Assembly: GCA_028817665.1 (NCBI GenBank) | Contig: JAPPPF010000035.1 | Span: 1 to 32,710, forward strand | Reading direction: 5' to 3' | Source of the DNA: Magnetovibrio sp. | GTDB lineage: Bacteria > Pseudomonadota > Alphaproteobacteria > Rhodospirillales > Casp-alpha2 | DNA: 32,710 nucleotides | Shown here: piece by piece, positions 8,002 to 16,897 of the stretch | Layout of the letters: every line of letters starts with the position of its first letter | Position numbering within the stretch: the stretch's first letter is position 1 | The notes under the pieces: generated by a model | What the model saw: the letters and a program-made list of their open reading frames with translations, nothing else | Told to the model about the DNA's origin: nothing | Databases searched by the model: none | Program-made: the position numbers and the translations under genes

Positions 8002-8907
8002 GTGGGCGGCGCCAACACGCCGAAACTCGCGTTCATCGGCTTCGGCGAGGCCGGCCCGGCGATGGCCGCGGGCCTCATCGAGGAAGGCGTCGCCGACGTC
8101 ACCGCCTACGACATCCTCCAAGACGACCCGGCCGGCGGCGCCGCCGTCGAGGCCCGCGCCGCGGACACCGGGGCGCGCCTCGCCGCCAGCCACGCGGACG
8201 CCGTCGCCGGTCGCGACATCGTCATCTCGACGGTGACCTGCGCCGACGCCGTCGAGGCCGCCGGCCAGGCGGCGCCGAGCTTGCGCGCCGGCCAGATCTA
8301 CATGGACGTCAACTCGGTCTCGCCGGAGACCAAGCGCGCCGTCGCCGAGGTCATCGCCGCCACCGGCGCCGATTTCGTCGAGGCCTCGATCATGTCGCCG
8401 ATCCGGCCCTTGCGCCACGCCTCGCCGATCCTGCTGTCGGGCCCGGCGGCGCCGAAATTGATCGAGCGCCTGCGTCCCTTCGGCATGGACCTGGAGGACA
8501 TGGGCCCCGAGTTCGGCCGCGCCGCCGCCACCAAGATGTTCCGCTCCATCGTCTTCAAGGGGTTCGAGGCGCTGTTCCAGGAATGCGTGATCGCCGCCGA
8601 CGGCTACGGCGTCGCCGAGAAGGTGCTCGATTCCATCTGCAAGAACTATCCCGAGATGGATTGGCACGCGCTGGCGTCCTACTACGTCGGCCGTTCGGTG
8701 ATCCACGGCGAGCGCCGGGCCCACGAGATGCGGGAGGTGGCGGCGACGCTGGCGGCCATCGGCGTCGAACCGATGATGGCGGAGGCGACCTCGAAGCGCC
8801 TCGCCTGGCTCTCCGACCAGGACCTGAAGGACTACTTCGAGGGCCGCGAGCCGGAGACCTACCGCGAGGTCCTGGACGCGCTGCGCGCCGCCAAGGCGGC
8901 CGAATAG
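8002..8907 (+). CDS. 6-phosphogluconate-dehydrogenase-like NAD(P)-binding protein (DUF1932 type)
   Basis: The product has 301 residues with a GTG start one base after the preceding stop; AAGGGAC upstream serves as SD. The Rossmann motif GFGEAGPAMAAGL (residues 13-25) and DVNSVSPETKRAVAE match the beta-hydroxyacid dehydrogenase superfamily. AATKMFRSIVFKGFEALFQE in the C-terminal half includes the usual active-site lysine region. The C-terminal domain looks like the DUF1932 type rather than the canonical NAD-binding-11 domain. The family oxidises 3-hydroxyacids or related compounds; the substrate is unknown. It sits between a crotonase and a glycosyltransferase, an unusual trio. Confidence 0.8.
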   Translation: MGGANTPKLAFIGFGEAGPAMAAGLIEEGVADVTAYDILQDDPAGGAAVEARAADTGARLAASHADAVAGRDIVISTVTCADAVEAAGQAAPSLRAGQIYMDVNSVSPETKRAVAEVIAATGADFVEASIMSPIRPLRHASPILLSGPAAPKLIERLRPFGMDLEDMGPEFGRAAATKMFRSIVFKGFEALFQECVIAADGYGVAEKVLDSICKNYPEMDWHALASYYVGRSVIHGERRAHEMREVAATLAAIGVEPMMAEATSKRLAWLSDQDLKDYFEGREPETYREVLDALRAAKAAE

Positions 8908-8916
8908 GAGCCGCCC

Positions 8917-10662
8917 GTGACCCCGCCGCCGAACGCCGCCTTCTACTACGCGCCGGACAATTACCAGACGGCCGGTGACGGCGTCGTCGGCCGGCAGTCC
9001 GCCACCGGCGGGTTCCTCAAGGGCTTCATCCATCACGCCGGGGTCGACAAGATCCTGATCTACGCCGACCAGGCCCAAGTGTTCGAGCAGTTCCGCGACT
9101 TCGTCGCCGAGGCCGGCGGCGACACGGACGCCATCGGCGCCTACCTGCCGGCGAACACAGCCGGGCTTTCGGACGTCGGCACCCTGTTCCGGCCGGGCCC
9201 CGACGTCGGTTCCCTGGCCTGGCGGCGGCGCCATTTCGATCCGCGCGGCTTCTCCATCGCCGGCATCACCCACACGGTCTGCGAGACCATGGCCATGCAG
9301 GTCATCGGCGATCTGCTGGTCGCCCCGGTGCAGCCCTGGGACGCGCTGGTCTGCACGTCGGCATGCGTGAAGGGCGTGGTGACGCGGCTGCTCGACGGCC
9401 ACGCCGCCTACCTGAGCCGCCGCTTCGGCGCCGAGGTGACGGTGCCGCTGGAACTGCCGATCATCCCCTTGGGCGTCGACGCGGACGCCATGGCGGCCCG
9501 CGGCAGCGACCAGGCGGCCCGTGCCGACCTCAGGGGCCGCATGGGGATCAACGAGGCTGACATCGCGCTCCTCTACGCCGGACGCCTCAACCACGTCGAG
9601 AAGGCGAACCCGATCCCCATGCACCTGGCGGCCGAGACCGCGGCGCAGTCGAGCGGCCGGCGCCTGCACCTGATCCAGGCCGGCCAGGCCACCAACAAGG
9701 ATGTCGAGGACGCCTTCAAGCAGGCCGCCACCTCCTTCGCGCCGAGCGTCAACCACCACTTCATCGACGGCTCCATGACCGAGCTCTACGACATGATCTG
9801 GGCCGCCGCCGACATCTTCATCTCCTTGTCCGACAACATCCAGGAGAGCTTCGGCCTGACCCCCATCGAGGCGATGGCGGCGGGCCTGCCGGTGATCGTC
9901 AGCGACTACGACGGCTACCGGGAATCGGTGCGCCACGGCGAGGACGGGCTCGCGGTCCCGACCGCGCAGCCGCCGGCCGGCGCCGGCGCCGAGGCCGGCT
10001 TCCTCTACGACACCGGCAACATCCCCTACCCCGTGTTCACCGCCGCGACCAGCCAGTCCACCGCCGCCGACGTCGCCGCCGCCGCCGACGCCATCGTCAC
10101 CCTGATCGGCGACCCGGCGCTCCGCAGGAAGATGGGCGGGTCCGGCCAGGCCCGCGCCCGCGAGGTCTACGACTGGCGCCACGTCGTCGCCGGCCACCAG
10201 GCGCTGTGGCAAGACCTCGCTGATATCCGCGCCGGCGCCGGGGAAGCCGTGCCGCTCGGGGAGGGCGAGGTTCCCCATCCGCTCGCCGCCGACCCCTTCC
10301 ACCTGTTCCGCGACCACGCGACCGTCCGGATCGAGGGCACCGCCACCGTCACCGCCATCGGCGGCGCCGACAGCCTGAAGGCGTTCCTGGCCTCCGACAT
10401 CGCCGCGCCCTTGGCTGCGGTGCTCATGGACGAGGCGGCGACGGCGGCGCTCCTGGAAGACCTCGCGGCGTCCGGCCCGCAGACCGCCGCCCACCTCGCC
10501 GCCAAGCAGCCGCCCGAACGCCTGACGCCGTTCTACCTGACGCTCGGCTGGCTGGCGAAGGTCGGCCTGGTCAGGATCGAGGCCGGCGACGGAGACGGAC
10601 CGGACACCCCCGCCCCGCCCTTCGGCGCCTCGGAGACGTGGAAGCGGTTGATGGGGGGATAG
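8917..10662 (+). CDS. Glycosyltransferase family 4-like protein with C-terminal extension
   Basis: The product has 581 residues with a GTG start 9 bases after the previous stop, behind an AGGAG-like sequence. The GT-B C-terminal domain is clear: LLYAGRLNHVEKANP (about 218-232) and the nucleotide-sugar motif ESFGLTPIEAMAAG (310-323), followed by LPVIVSDYDGYRESVRHGEDG. GT4 enzymes use NDP-sugars with retention of configuration. After about residue 430 there is an extra 150-residue segment. Part of it (LLEDLAASGPQTAAHLA, then LTLGWLAKVGLVRIEA) reads like a winged-helix fold and is not part of standard GT4. It is probably cytosolic, as no signal or membrane segment is seen. It converges on the cupin gene 12 bases downstream. 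Confidence 0.85.
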   Translation: MTPPPNAAFYYAPDNYQTAGDGVVGRQSATGGFLKGFIHHAGVDKILIYADQAQVFEQFRDFVAEAGGDTDAIGAYLPANTAGLSDVGTLFRPGPDVGSLAWRRRHFDPRGFSIAGITHTVCETMAMQVIGDLLVAPVQPWDALVCTSACVKGVVTRLLDGHAAYLSRRFGAEVTVPLELPIIPLGVDADAMAARGSDQAARADLRGRMGINEADIALLYAGRLNHVEKANPIPMHLAAETAAQSSGRRLHLIQAGQATNKDVEDAFKQAATSFAPSVNHHFIDGSMTELYDMIWAAADIFISLSDNIQESFGLTPIEAMAAGLPVIVSDYDGYRESVRHGEDGLAVPTAQPPAGAGAEAGFLYDTGNIPYPVFTAATSQSTAADVAAAADAIVTLIGDPALRRKMGGSGQARAREVYDWRHVVAGHQALWQDLADIRAGAGEAVPLGEGEVPHPLAADPFHLFRDHATVRIEGTATVTAIGGADSLKAFLASDIAAPLAAVLMDEAATAALLEDLAASGPQTAAHLAAKQPPERLTPFYLTLGWLAKVGLVRIEAGDGDGPDTPAPPFGASETWKRLMGG

Positions 10663-10674
10663 GCCGCCGCTTGC

Positions 10675-11280
10675 TCATCCGGCGGTCGGATTCAGCGACC
10701 AGATCGCGAAGAGCGGCGCGTCCAGGGATTTCATCGCGTGCAGGATGTCCGGCGGGTTGTAGACGAAGCCGCCGAAGCCCGGTTCGTGCCAGGGGTTCGC
10801 GTCCTGGCGCCAGGCGCCGGCGCTGAGCACCAGGTAGACCTCCTCGGGCGGGTGGTGGTGGTCGGGATAGGTCAGCCCGGGGACCATCAGGGTGACGCCG
10901 ACGGTCAGGTCCGAGCGCACCTCGAGGCCCTTGGCGCCGATGATCTCGGCGTTCGCGTGACCGGCCTCGAAGTCGGGCCGGTCCGGGCAGGCGCGCCGGT
11001 ACCAGGGCAGCGCCGGCGCCAGGCGGTGGAAGGCCGCGAGCAGGTCGGCGTGGGCGCCGTCGGCGTCGGCCGCCCGGGCGTTCTCCAGCGCGCCGTCGAG
11101 CTCGCGTTCCATGTAGGCGTCGGTGCCGGGCACGGCGGGCGAAAGTGGGGCCGCCTTTCGCGCCAGGCTGGCGACGATTCGGTCCACGGCGGCGGCGGAG
11201 ACGCCGGCCACGCCCCGCGCGCGCGCCAAGGCGTCGGCCAACGCCAATTTAAACGTGCCGAGGTCGGAAACCGATGTCAT
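10675..11280 (-). CDS. Dimethylsulfoniopropionate lyase-like cupin (DddQ/DddL type)
   Basis: This 201-residue protein matches the length of DddQ. The C-terminal cupin core reads VGVTLMVPGLTYPDHHHPPE, then EVYLVLSAG, PWHEPGFGG, NPPDILHAMKS and PLFAIWSLNP, the same order as in DddQ. Likely metal ligands and catalytic residues are Tyr138, His141-143, Glu147 and His181. DMSP lyases cleave dimethylsulfoniopropionate to DMS and acrylate, but related cupin-DLL proteins exist without that activity. No acrylate-handling partner such as acuI or prpE is next to it. The ATG at 11280 is one base after the histidine kinase stop, and its strong SD AGGAGGG (11288-11294) lies inside the kinase gene, so the two are translationally coupled. 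Confidence 0.75.
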   Translation of the reverse strand: MTSVSDLGTFKLALADALARARGVAGVSAAAVDRIVASLARKAAPLSPAVPGTDAYMERELDGALENARAADADGAHADLLAAFHRLAPALPWYRRACPDRPDFEAGHANAEIIGAKGLEVRSDLTVGVTLMVPGLTYPDHHHPPEEVYLVLSAGAWRQDANPWHEPGFGGFVYNPPDILHAMKSLDAPLFAIWSLNPTAG

Positions 11281-11281
11281 C

Positions 11282-12790
11282 TCAAGGCCCTCCTTGATCG
11301 GCCGCCCCGACGGTCCGCGCCGGCGGGAAGCGGATCGTCGCCGTGGTGCCTTGGCCGAGCTGGCTTTCCAATGCCAGCGTCCCGCCGTGCAGTTCGACCA
11401 GTTTCTTGGCGATGTACAATCCGAGACCGGTGCCCTCGTGGGTGTTGAGGGCGCCGGCGCGGGCCTGTCCGAACGGCTCCAGGACCTTCGGGATATCCTC
11501 GGCGCTGATGCCGATGCCGGTGTCCGATATGACGATCGCCATGGCGCCTTCCTCATCCACATGGGTCGCGATGGCGACGCTGCCGCCCATGACATTGTAC
11601 TTCACCGCGTTCGACAGGAGGTTCAGCACCGTCTGCTTGATCAGCCGCTCGTCGCCGCGCAGGCGCGGAAGGGGGCCGGCGAGGTCGATGTCGATGGTGA
11701 CGTTCTTGAAATCGTTCCGTCCCCGCACCATCTTGGCGCAGGCGTTCAACAGGATATCCAAAGCGACGTCGGATTCGTCGAGGATGATCTCCCCGGCCTC
11801 GATCTTCGAGATATCCAGGATGTCATCGACCAGGTGCAGGAGGTGGATCCCGGACTCGTAGATGTCATCGATGTACTCGAGATACTTGTCGTTCCCCAAT
11901 TCGCCGAAAACCCTCTCCCTGACCAGCTGGGAGTAGCCGATGATCGAGTTCAACGGTGTCCGCAACTCGTGGCTCATGTGGGCCAGGAACTCGGACTTCG
12001 AGCGGTTCGCGGCCTCGGCGAACTCCTTCGCCGCGTACAGATCGCGCTCGGCCCGTTCGCGGCGCGCGCGGTTGTCGTCGATGCTCTTCTTGACGCGCCA
12101 GATGAAGGTCCCGAAGAAGCCCGAGAGCAGCGCGCCGACGCAAAGCGAGATCACCACCGCGATGAAGATTTCGCGTTCCCGCGCTATGAACAGGGCCGCG
12201 TCGTAGTCGACGCCGACGAAACCCGCGTACTCGCCCTGCGAATCGTAGAACGGCGCCGAGGAGGATTTGAAGATGCCGAACTCATCCTCGACCAGGATGG
12301 GATCGACGTAGACCTTGCCTGAGCGCAGCGTCTCCAGCCAGCCGGCCTGGTCCTCGGCGGCGATCTCGTACTTTTCCATGATCGCCGACGCCGTCAGGTT
12401 CTTCTTGGTCCTGAGGCGCGGGTCGGCGGCCGTATCGAGGATGAAGTACGCCCCGCCGTCCTTCTCGATCATTGTGTAGAGGTAGGTGATGCGCGGGAAC
12501 GCGTTGTGGATGTCGACCAGCGGGGTGACGGCCTTCGCATAGGCCTCGCCGTTCATCATCGCGGGATCGCGGATCGTATTGTGAAGATCGCCGTCGACCA
12601 GCAACGCCGTCGCCTGGGCCAAGGCCCGCAGCTCATCGTCGATGATGCGTTCCTGGTCCTTGTGGTAGATCTGGGCCATCACCAGAATACACATGGTGAT
12701 GGCGAGGAAGACGGTCGTTCCGGACGACAGCCCGGCCGCCTTCGGCGACATCGCCGCAAGCCGCGAAAAGACCGGTCTCGCGAAGATCAT
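11282..12790 (-). CDS. Membrane sensor histidine kinase without an adjacent response regulator
   Basis: The product has 502 residues from the ATG at 12790; a TTG at 12796 is an alternative start with better spacing to the G-run. TM1 spans about residues 24-41. A periplasmic sensing domain of about 165 residues follows, then TM2 at 208-231 and a short coiled linker. The HisKA domain has [17 protein letters not shown], with His274 as the phospho-site. The HATPase domain shows [16 protein letters not shown] and [18 protein letters not shown]. The periplasmic part contains [13 protein letters not shown] and [10 protein letters not shown], resembling Cache/PAS-like sensors. No response regulator adjoins; the only one in the window is the broken gene at 2960. 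It is the first gene of a two-gene unit with the DMSP-lyase-like cupin. Confidence 0.9.
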   Translation of the reverse strand: MIFARPVFSRLAAMSPKAAGLSSGTTVFLAITMCILVMAQIYHKDQERIIDDELRALAQATALLVDGDLHNTIRDPAMMNGEAYAKAVTPLVDIHNAFPRITYLYTMIEKDGGAYFILDTAADPRLRTKKNLTASAIMEKYEIAAEDQAGWLETLRSGKVYVDPILVEDEFGIFKSSSAPFYDSQGEYAGFVGVDYDAALFIAREREIFIAVVISLCVGALLSGFFGTFIWRVKKSIDDNRARRERAERDLYAAKEFAEAANRSKSEFLAHMSHELRTPLNSIIGYSQLVRERVFGELGNDKYLEYIDDIYESGIHLLHLVDDILDISKIEAGEIILDESDVALDILLNACAKMVRGRNDFKNVTIDIDLAGPLPRLRGDERLIKQTVLNLLSNAVKYNVMGGSVAIATHVDEEGAMAIVISDTGIGISAEDIPKVLEPFGQARAGALNTHEGTGLGLYIAKKLVELHGGTLALESQLGQGTTATIRFPPARTVGAADQGGP

Positions 12791-12909
12791 GCTCAACGAT
12801 TATCCCCCCCAAGGCCCACCGAACCGTCCGGACAACCCATGATAAACACCGGCGCGCCCCCGTGCCACAGACTTGCGAGCGGGGTCTCGGCACGCCGAGC
12901 GGTGTCCGC

Positions 12910-12999
12910 CTGCTCTTTCGTCGGTGAGGCGATGGCCGCCGCTTATTCGGTCAGCGAGGCGATGGCCGCCTAGTTCTCCGTAAGCGAGGCGATGGCCGC
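12910..12999 (-). repeat. Three tandem 30-bp repeats covering the end of the aminotransferase gene
   Basis: On the coding (minus) strand each unit begins GCGGCCATCGCCTC, at 12999, 12969 and 12939, an exact 30-base period. The first unit is the true 3' end of the aminotransferase (AAIASLTEN and TAG). The second reads AAIASLTE then TAA in the same frame. The third reads AAIASPTKEQ without a stop. Units 1 and 2 share their first 17 bases, all three share 14, and the tails have diverged. This looks like past tandem duplication of the gene end rather than a CRISPR or operator array. Confidence 0.85.
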
Positions 13000-14166
13000 C
13001 TCGACGCCCCCCGGCGTGTAGGGCACGCCGGCGACCTTGAGCCCGGCCTCGACGGCGCCCAGGGCGCCGAGGATCATCGGTTCGTTCAAGTCGCCCATGT
13101 GGCCGATGCGGAACGAGGTCTTGATGATCTTGCCCATGCCGTTGCCGAGTCCGGTGTTGAACCGGTCGCGGCACGCGATGCGGATGTCCATGGGGTCGTA
13201 GGCGTCGTCGACCAGGATGGTCGTCACCGAGGTCGAGCGTTCGTCCGGGTTGACGGCGTTGTTCTCCAGCGCGCCGGCGCCGGCCCAGTGGTCGACGGCG
13301 GCGTGGACGGCGCGCGACAACCGGTGGTGCCGGGCGAAGATGGCGTCCTCGCCTTCCTCGCGGATCATGTCGATGGCTTCGCGGAGCCCAAACATGAGGT
13401 GCTCCGGCGCGGTGCCGCAGAACGCCAGGTAGAACTCGTCGGGATCGACCCGTTCGCGCCAGTCCCAGTAGTTGCGGGGATTGGGGTTGTCGCGGCAGAC
13501 GCGCATCGCCTTCTCGTTGACTGCGCAGAAGCCGAGCCCCGGCGGCAGCATCAGGCCCTTCTGGCCGGCGCCGACGGTGACGGCGGCGCCCCACTCGTCC
13601 ATGCGGTAATCGGTGGTCAGCAGCGACGCGATGGTGTCGACCATCAACAGCGCCGGGTGTCCGGCCGCGGCGATGGCCTTGGCGACGCCGGCGACGTCGG
13701 ACGTGATGCCGGTGCCGGTATCCGTGTGGACCAACAGCACCGCCTTGATCTCGTGCGCGCCGTCCTCGGCCAGGCGGGCCTCCACCTGGGCCGGGTCGAT
13801 GGCGACGCGCCAGTCGTTCTCGATCACTTCCGTCTCGATGCCGAGGCGGCCGGCCATGTAGCCCCAACTGAGCGCGAAGCGGCCGGTCTCCGGGATCAAC
13901 ACCTTGTCGCCCGGTTTCAAGACGTTGCTCAGGGCCGCCTCCCAGGCGCCGTGGCCGTTCGCCGCGTAGAGCACGACCTCGCCCTCGGTCTTGAACAGGG
14001 CCTTGAGGTCGGCCAGCAGGGTGGTCGCGAAATCGACGAAGTCGGGGCCCAGGAACTCCACCGCCGGACGGTTCATGGCGTTCAGCACGCGGTAGGGAAT
14101 ATTGGTCGGCCCCGGCGTCTGGAGGAAGTTCCAGCCCCGCTGCACGGGCCCCTTGTTGGTCGTCAT
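12970..14166 (-). CDS. Class V aminotransferase, serine-/alanine-glyoxylate aminotransferase-like
   Basis: This 398-residue PLP enzyme starts at ATG 14166 behind GGAG. The N-terminal block FLQTPGPTNIPYRVLNAM is typical of serine-glyoxylate aminotransferases. AANGHGAWEAALSNVL forms the phosphate site, D177 (LMVDTIAS) binds the pyridine nitrogen, and K203 in GAGQKGLMLPPGL is the PLP lysine. The family moves amino groups between serine, alanine or aspartate-like donors and glyoxylate or hydroxypyruvate. The hydroxypyruvate-isomerase-like gene at 28822 and the hydroxyacid dehydrogenase at 31305 would fit glyoxylate metabolism, but they are 15 kb away. Two further copies of its terminal 30 bases follow the stop. 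Confidence 0.88.
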   Translation of the reverse strand: MTTNKGPVQRGWNFLQTPGPTNIPYRVLNAMNRPAVEFLGPDFVDFATTLLADLKALFKTEGEVVLYAANGHGAWEAALSNVLKPGDKVLIPETGRFALSWGYMAGRLGIETEVIENDWRVAIDPAQVEARLAEDGAHEIKAVLLVHTDTGTGITSDVAGVAKAIAAAGHPALLMVDTIASLLTTDYRMDEWGAAVTVGAGQKGLMLPPGLGFCAVNEKAMRVCRDNPNPRNYWDWRERVDPDEFYLAFCGTAPEHLMFGLREAIDMIREEGEDAIFARHHRLSRAVHAAVDHWAGAGALENNAVNPDERSTSVTTILVDDAYDPMDIRIACRDRFNTGLGNGMGKIIKTSFRIGHMGDLNEPMILGALGAVEAGLKVAGVPYTPGGVEAAIASLTEN

Positions 14167-14190
14167 CTCACGGCTCTCCTGTGTCCCAAG

Positions 14191-14219
14191 AAACCGCCGC
14201 CGGCGGGCGCCGGCGGCGG
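14191..14219 (-). terminator. Hairpin with short T-rich tail, likely terminator after the IMDH-family gene
   Basis: CCGCCGCCGGC (14194-14204) and GCCGGCGGCGG (14209-14219) make a perfect 11-bp stem with a 4-base loop. On the minus strand it is followed by TTTCTT. It lies about 60 bases after the stop of the gene ending at 14281 and before the aminotransferase start, separating the two transcription units. Confidence 0.5.
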
Positions 14220-14280
14220 CTCGGCGGACAGGCTAGCGCCACCCGGCTCGGAAGGCAAAGTCGAATGCGGGCGAGCCGCG

Positions 14281-15342
14281 CTATTCGGCGATCGCCCGGG
14301 CCAGCGCCTCGCCGAAGGCCCGGGTACCGGTGCCGCCGCCGAGGTCGGGAGTGTGGTTGGCGGGGTCGGCGAGCACGTCGTCGAGGGCCGCTTCCATGTG
14401 CTGCGCGGCCGCCGCCAACTGGTTGTCGCCACCCTGGATCGCCGTCCACTGCAACAGCATCTGGGTGCTGATGAGGTGCGCCGTGGGGTTGGCCTTGTCC
14501 TGGCCGGCGATGTCCGGGGCCGAGCCGTGCGCGGCCTGGGCGACGGCTCGTTCGTCCGACGCGTTGATCGAGCCGCCGAGGCCGAGACCGCCGGCGAGCT
14601 CCGCCGCCTCGTCCGAGAGGATGTCGCCGAACATGTTGGTGGTGACGACCACGTCGAAGGTCTCGGGATGGCGGATCAGCCGCGCCGCCATGGCGTCGAC
14701 GATGACATCGTCGAATTCGATGTCGGCGTAGTCCTCGGCCACCGAGCGGACCTCGCTGAGGAACAGGCCGTCGGTCATCCGGAAGACGTTGGCCTTGTGC
14801 ACGACGGTGACCTTCCTGCGCCGCGTCCTGGCCAACTCGAAGGCCGCCCTGGCGATCCGCCGGGAGCCCTCGACGGTGATCTTGCGGAGCGACATGGCCA
14901 TCTCGGGGGTCGGCATGAACTCGCCGCGCCCCTCGTGCATCAAGCGCGCCGCGTAGAAACCCTCGGTGTTCTCGCGGACGATGACCAGGTCCATCTCCTT
15001 GGCCACCGACGGGATTCCCGGCCGGGTGCGGCTCGGGCGGATGTTGGCGTAAAGATCGAAGGCGCCGCGGATCGCCATCGAGGGGCTCGGCAGGGTCCGC
15101 GCCTCCGGCGGGTATTCCATCGATCCGGCCGGCCCGAGCACGGTCAGCGGGGTTTTCTCGATCTCGGCCATGACGTCGTCGGGCATGGGATGGCCGACGG
15201 CCTTGATGGCGGCGAGGCCGACGTCGCGCCGGACCAGTTCGAGGCCGAGGCCGAACCGCGAGTCCAGGGCCTCCAGGGCCGCCGTGGTCACCTCGGTGAT
15301 TTCGGGGCCGATGCCGTCGCCGGGCAGGATCAGGATTTTCAT
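14281..15342 (-). CDS. Isocitrate/isopropylmalate dehydrogenase family protein
   Basis: This 353-residue protein starts at ATG 15342 with GGAG six bases upstream. LPGDGIGPEI at the N-terminus is the family signature. RENTEGFYA (residues 123-131), K183 (HKANVFRMTDGLF), D216 (IVDAMAARL) and the TTNMFGDILSDEAA block (D240, D244) form the metal-hydroxyacid site. HGSAPDIAGQDKANPTA binds NAD. These enzymes oxidise and decarboxylate 2-hydroxy-dicarboxylic acids (isocitrate, isopropylmalate, D-malate, tartrate). The ENTEG form argues against classical LeuB (RELTGG), so D-malate/tartrate- or isocitrate-like activity is more probable. It lies 34 bases after emrB on the same strand and may be co-transcribed with the efflux operon. 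Confidence 0.87.
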   Translation of the reverse strand: MKILILPGDGIGPEITEVTTAALEALDSRFGLGLELVRRDVGLAAIKAVGHPMPDDVMAEIEKTPLTVLGPAGSMEYPPEARTLPSPSMAIRGAFDLYANIRPSRTRPGIPSVAKEMDLVIVRENTEGFYAARLMHEGRGEFMPTPEMAMSLRKITVEGSRRIARAAFELARTRRRKVTVVHKANVFRMTDGLFLSEVRSVAEDYADIEFDDVIVDAMAARLIRHPETFDVVVTTNMFGDILSDEAAELAGGLGLGGSINASDERAVAQAAHGSAPDIAGQDKANPTAHLISTQMLLQWTAIQGGDNQLAAAAQHMEAALDDVLADPANHTPDLGGGTGTRAFGEALARAIAE

Positions 15343-15376
15343 GGGTGTCTCCGTCTCGATGTCAGATATTGGCGCC

Positions 15377-16897
15377 TCAGGCGCTGGCCGCCTTCTTGGT
15401 GGTGCTGAGCAACAGGGTCAGCGGCAGGCAGCAGAACAGGATCGCCGCGAGCAGCCGGAAATCGCTGGCGTAGGCCAGGAACACGGCCTGGAAGTCGATG
15501 GTCCTTTCCAGCGCCGCCAGGCCGGTGGTCTCGCCGAGCGCCCAGCTCGGCGGCAGCGGCACGTGGCTGAACAGGTCGTTGAAGGGCGTCGCGTGCTCGG
15601 TCAGCCGCGCCCGGTTGACCTGCGACTGGTTGCCCAGGTAGCTCGACAGGATGGCGATACCGATGGAGCGTCCGATGTTGCCGGTGAGCGCGAAGAACGA
15701 GGTGCCCAGGTCGCGCTGTTCGGCGGGCATGGTGGCGAAGGCGACCGTGTTCAGGGGCACGAAGAACCAGGCGACGCCGAACCCCTGGATGACGTTCAGC
15801 CAGATCACCCAGGCGGCGGTCGAATCCGGGGTCAGCTTCGACATGTACCAGGCCGACGCGGCCGCCATGGTCAGGCCGATGGCGATCAGAAGCTTGGCGT
15901 CGAAATGCCGGACCAGGCGGCCGACGATGTAGGCGGAAATCATCGTCGCGAGGCCGCGCGGTGCCATGATCAGGCCCGAATCGATCAACGGATAGCCGCC
16001 GACGGTCTGCAGGAACGGCGGCACCAGGATCAGGCTGCCGAACAGGATCAGCCCGAACACGGCGCGCAACACCAGGCCGATGACGAAGTTGCGGTTGACC
16101 AGCAGCAGGGGATCGACGAACGGGTGCCGGGAATAGATGGAATTGACCAGGAACAGCCAGAACGCGGCGGCGCCGACGCAGAGCAGCGTGATGATGATGT
16201 TCGAGGCGAGCCAGTCGAGCCGGGTGCCGCGGTCGAGCACGAACTGCAGGCAGGCGACGCCGACGGCCAGCATGAGGAAACCGAAGTAGTTGAACTGGCG
16301 CCGCCGCCGCGCCGCGCCGAGCGGCAGCAGCCACCAGGTCATCAGCAGGCCGACGACGCCGAACGGGACGTTGATGAAGAAGGCCCAACGCCAGTTGTAC
16401 CATTCGGTCACGTAGCCGCCGAGGGTCGGCCCGAGGATCGGCCCGAACATCAGGCCGATCCCCCACCAGCCCATGGCGACGCCGTAGTCCTTGGGGTCGT
16501 AGACGTCCATCAGCGCCGCCTGCGAGAGCGGGATCAGTCCGGCGCCGAAGACCCCCTGGATGGTCCGGTAGACGAGCATCTCGGTGAGGGTGTCGGCGGT
16601 TCCGCACAAGATCGACGTGAGGGTGAAGCCGACCAGTCCGACCATGAACAGGCCCTTGCGGCTGAAGTGATCGGTGAGCGCGCCCCAGAGCGGCGTCGTC
16701 ACGGCGACGGAGATGAGATACGACGTCAACACCCAGGCCATCTGATCGTGGGCCGCCGACAGCGATCCCTGCATGTGCTTCAGGGAGACCGCCAGCATGG
16801 ACGAGTCGAGGACCTGCATGATCGGTCCGCTCATCAGCGTGGCGGTGATCAGGGCCTTGCGGAATGGAGTGATGGCCGGGGCGGCCGCGGGGCTCAT
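15377..16897 (-). CDS. emrB: EmrB/QacA-type drug efflux permease (DHA2 family MFS)
   Basis: The product has 506 residues with about 14 predicted membrane segments. The start at 16897 is chosen because its ATG overlaps the EmrA stop (ATGA); a TTG at 16915 is also in frame. QVLDSSMLAVSLKHMQGSLS, WVLTSYLISVAVTTPLWGAL and GWWGIGLMFGPILGPTLGGY are typical of EmrB. Known EmrB proteins form a tripartite pump with EmrA and a TolC-like channel, exporting hydrophobic drugs by proton antiport. No TolC gene lies in this operon; the only TolC-like sequence in the window is the broken fragment at 2753. It is regulated together with MarR and EmrA. Confidence 0.9.
   Translation of the reverse strand: MSPAAAPAITPFRKALITATLMSGPIMQVLDSSMLAVSLKHMQGSLSAAHDQMAWVLTSYLISVAVTTPLWGALTDHFSRKGLFMVGLVGFTLTSILCGTADTLTEMLVYRTIQGVFGAGLIPLSQAALMDVYDPKDYGVAMGWWGIGLMFGPILGPTLGGYVTEWYNWRWAFFINVPFGVVGLLMTWWLLPLGAARRRRQFNYFGFLMLAVGVACLQFVLDRGTRLDWLASNIIITLLCVGAAAFWLFLVNSIYSRHPFVDPLLLVNRNFVIGLVLRAVFGLILFGSLILVPPFLQTVGGYPLIDSGLIMAPRGLATMISAYIVGRLVRHFDAKLLIAIGLTMAAASAWYMSKLTPDSTAAWVIWLNVIQGFGVAWFFVPLNTVAFATMPAEQRDLGTSFFALTGNIGRSIGIAILSSYLGNQSQVNRARLTEHATPFNDLFSHVPLPPSWALGETTGLAALERTIDFQAVFLAYASDFRLLAAILFCCLPLTLLLSTTKKAASA

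Noticed and set aside
5346-8102. 918-codon open frame on the minus strand across the HCCA-isomerase, MFS and crotonase genes
   Set aside because: It overlaps three well-recognised genes in other frames and shows no domain; shadow frame.
7987-10494. 835-codon open frame on the minus strand opposite the dehydrogenase and glycosyltransferase
   Set aside because: Low-complexity Gly/Val/Arg/Asp-rich translation typical of antisense frames in GC-rich DNA; the + strand genes have clear motifs.
12910-12999. CRISPR array
   Set aside because: Only three units with an exact 30-base period, no separate spacers, and the units are copies of a coding 3' end.
13099-15408. 769-codon + strand frame opposite the aminotransferase and IMDH-family genes
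   Set aside because: Antisense shadow without recognisable motifs.
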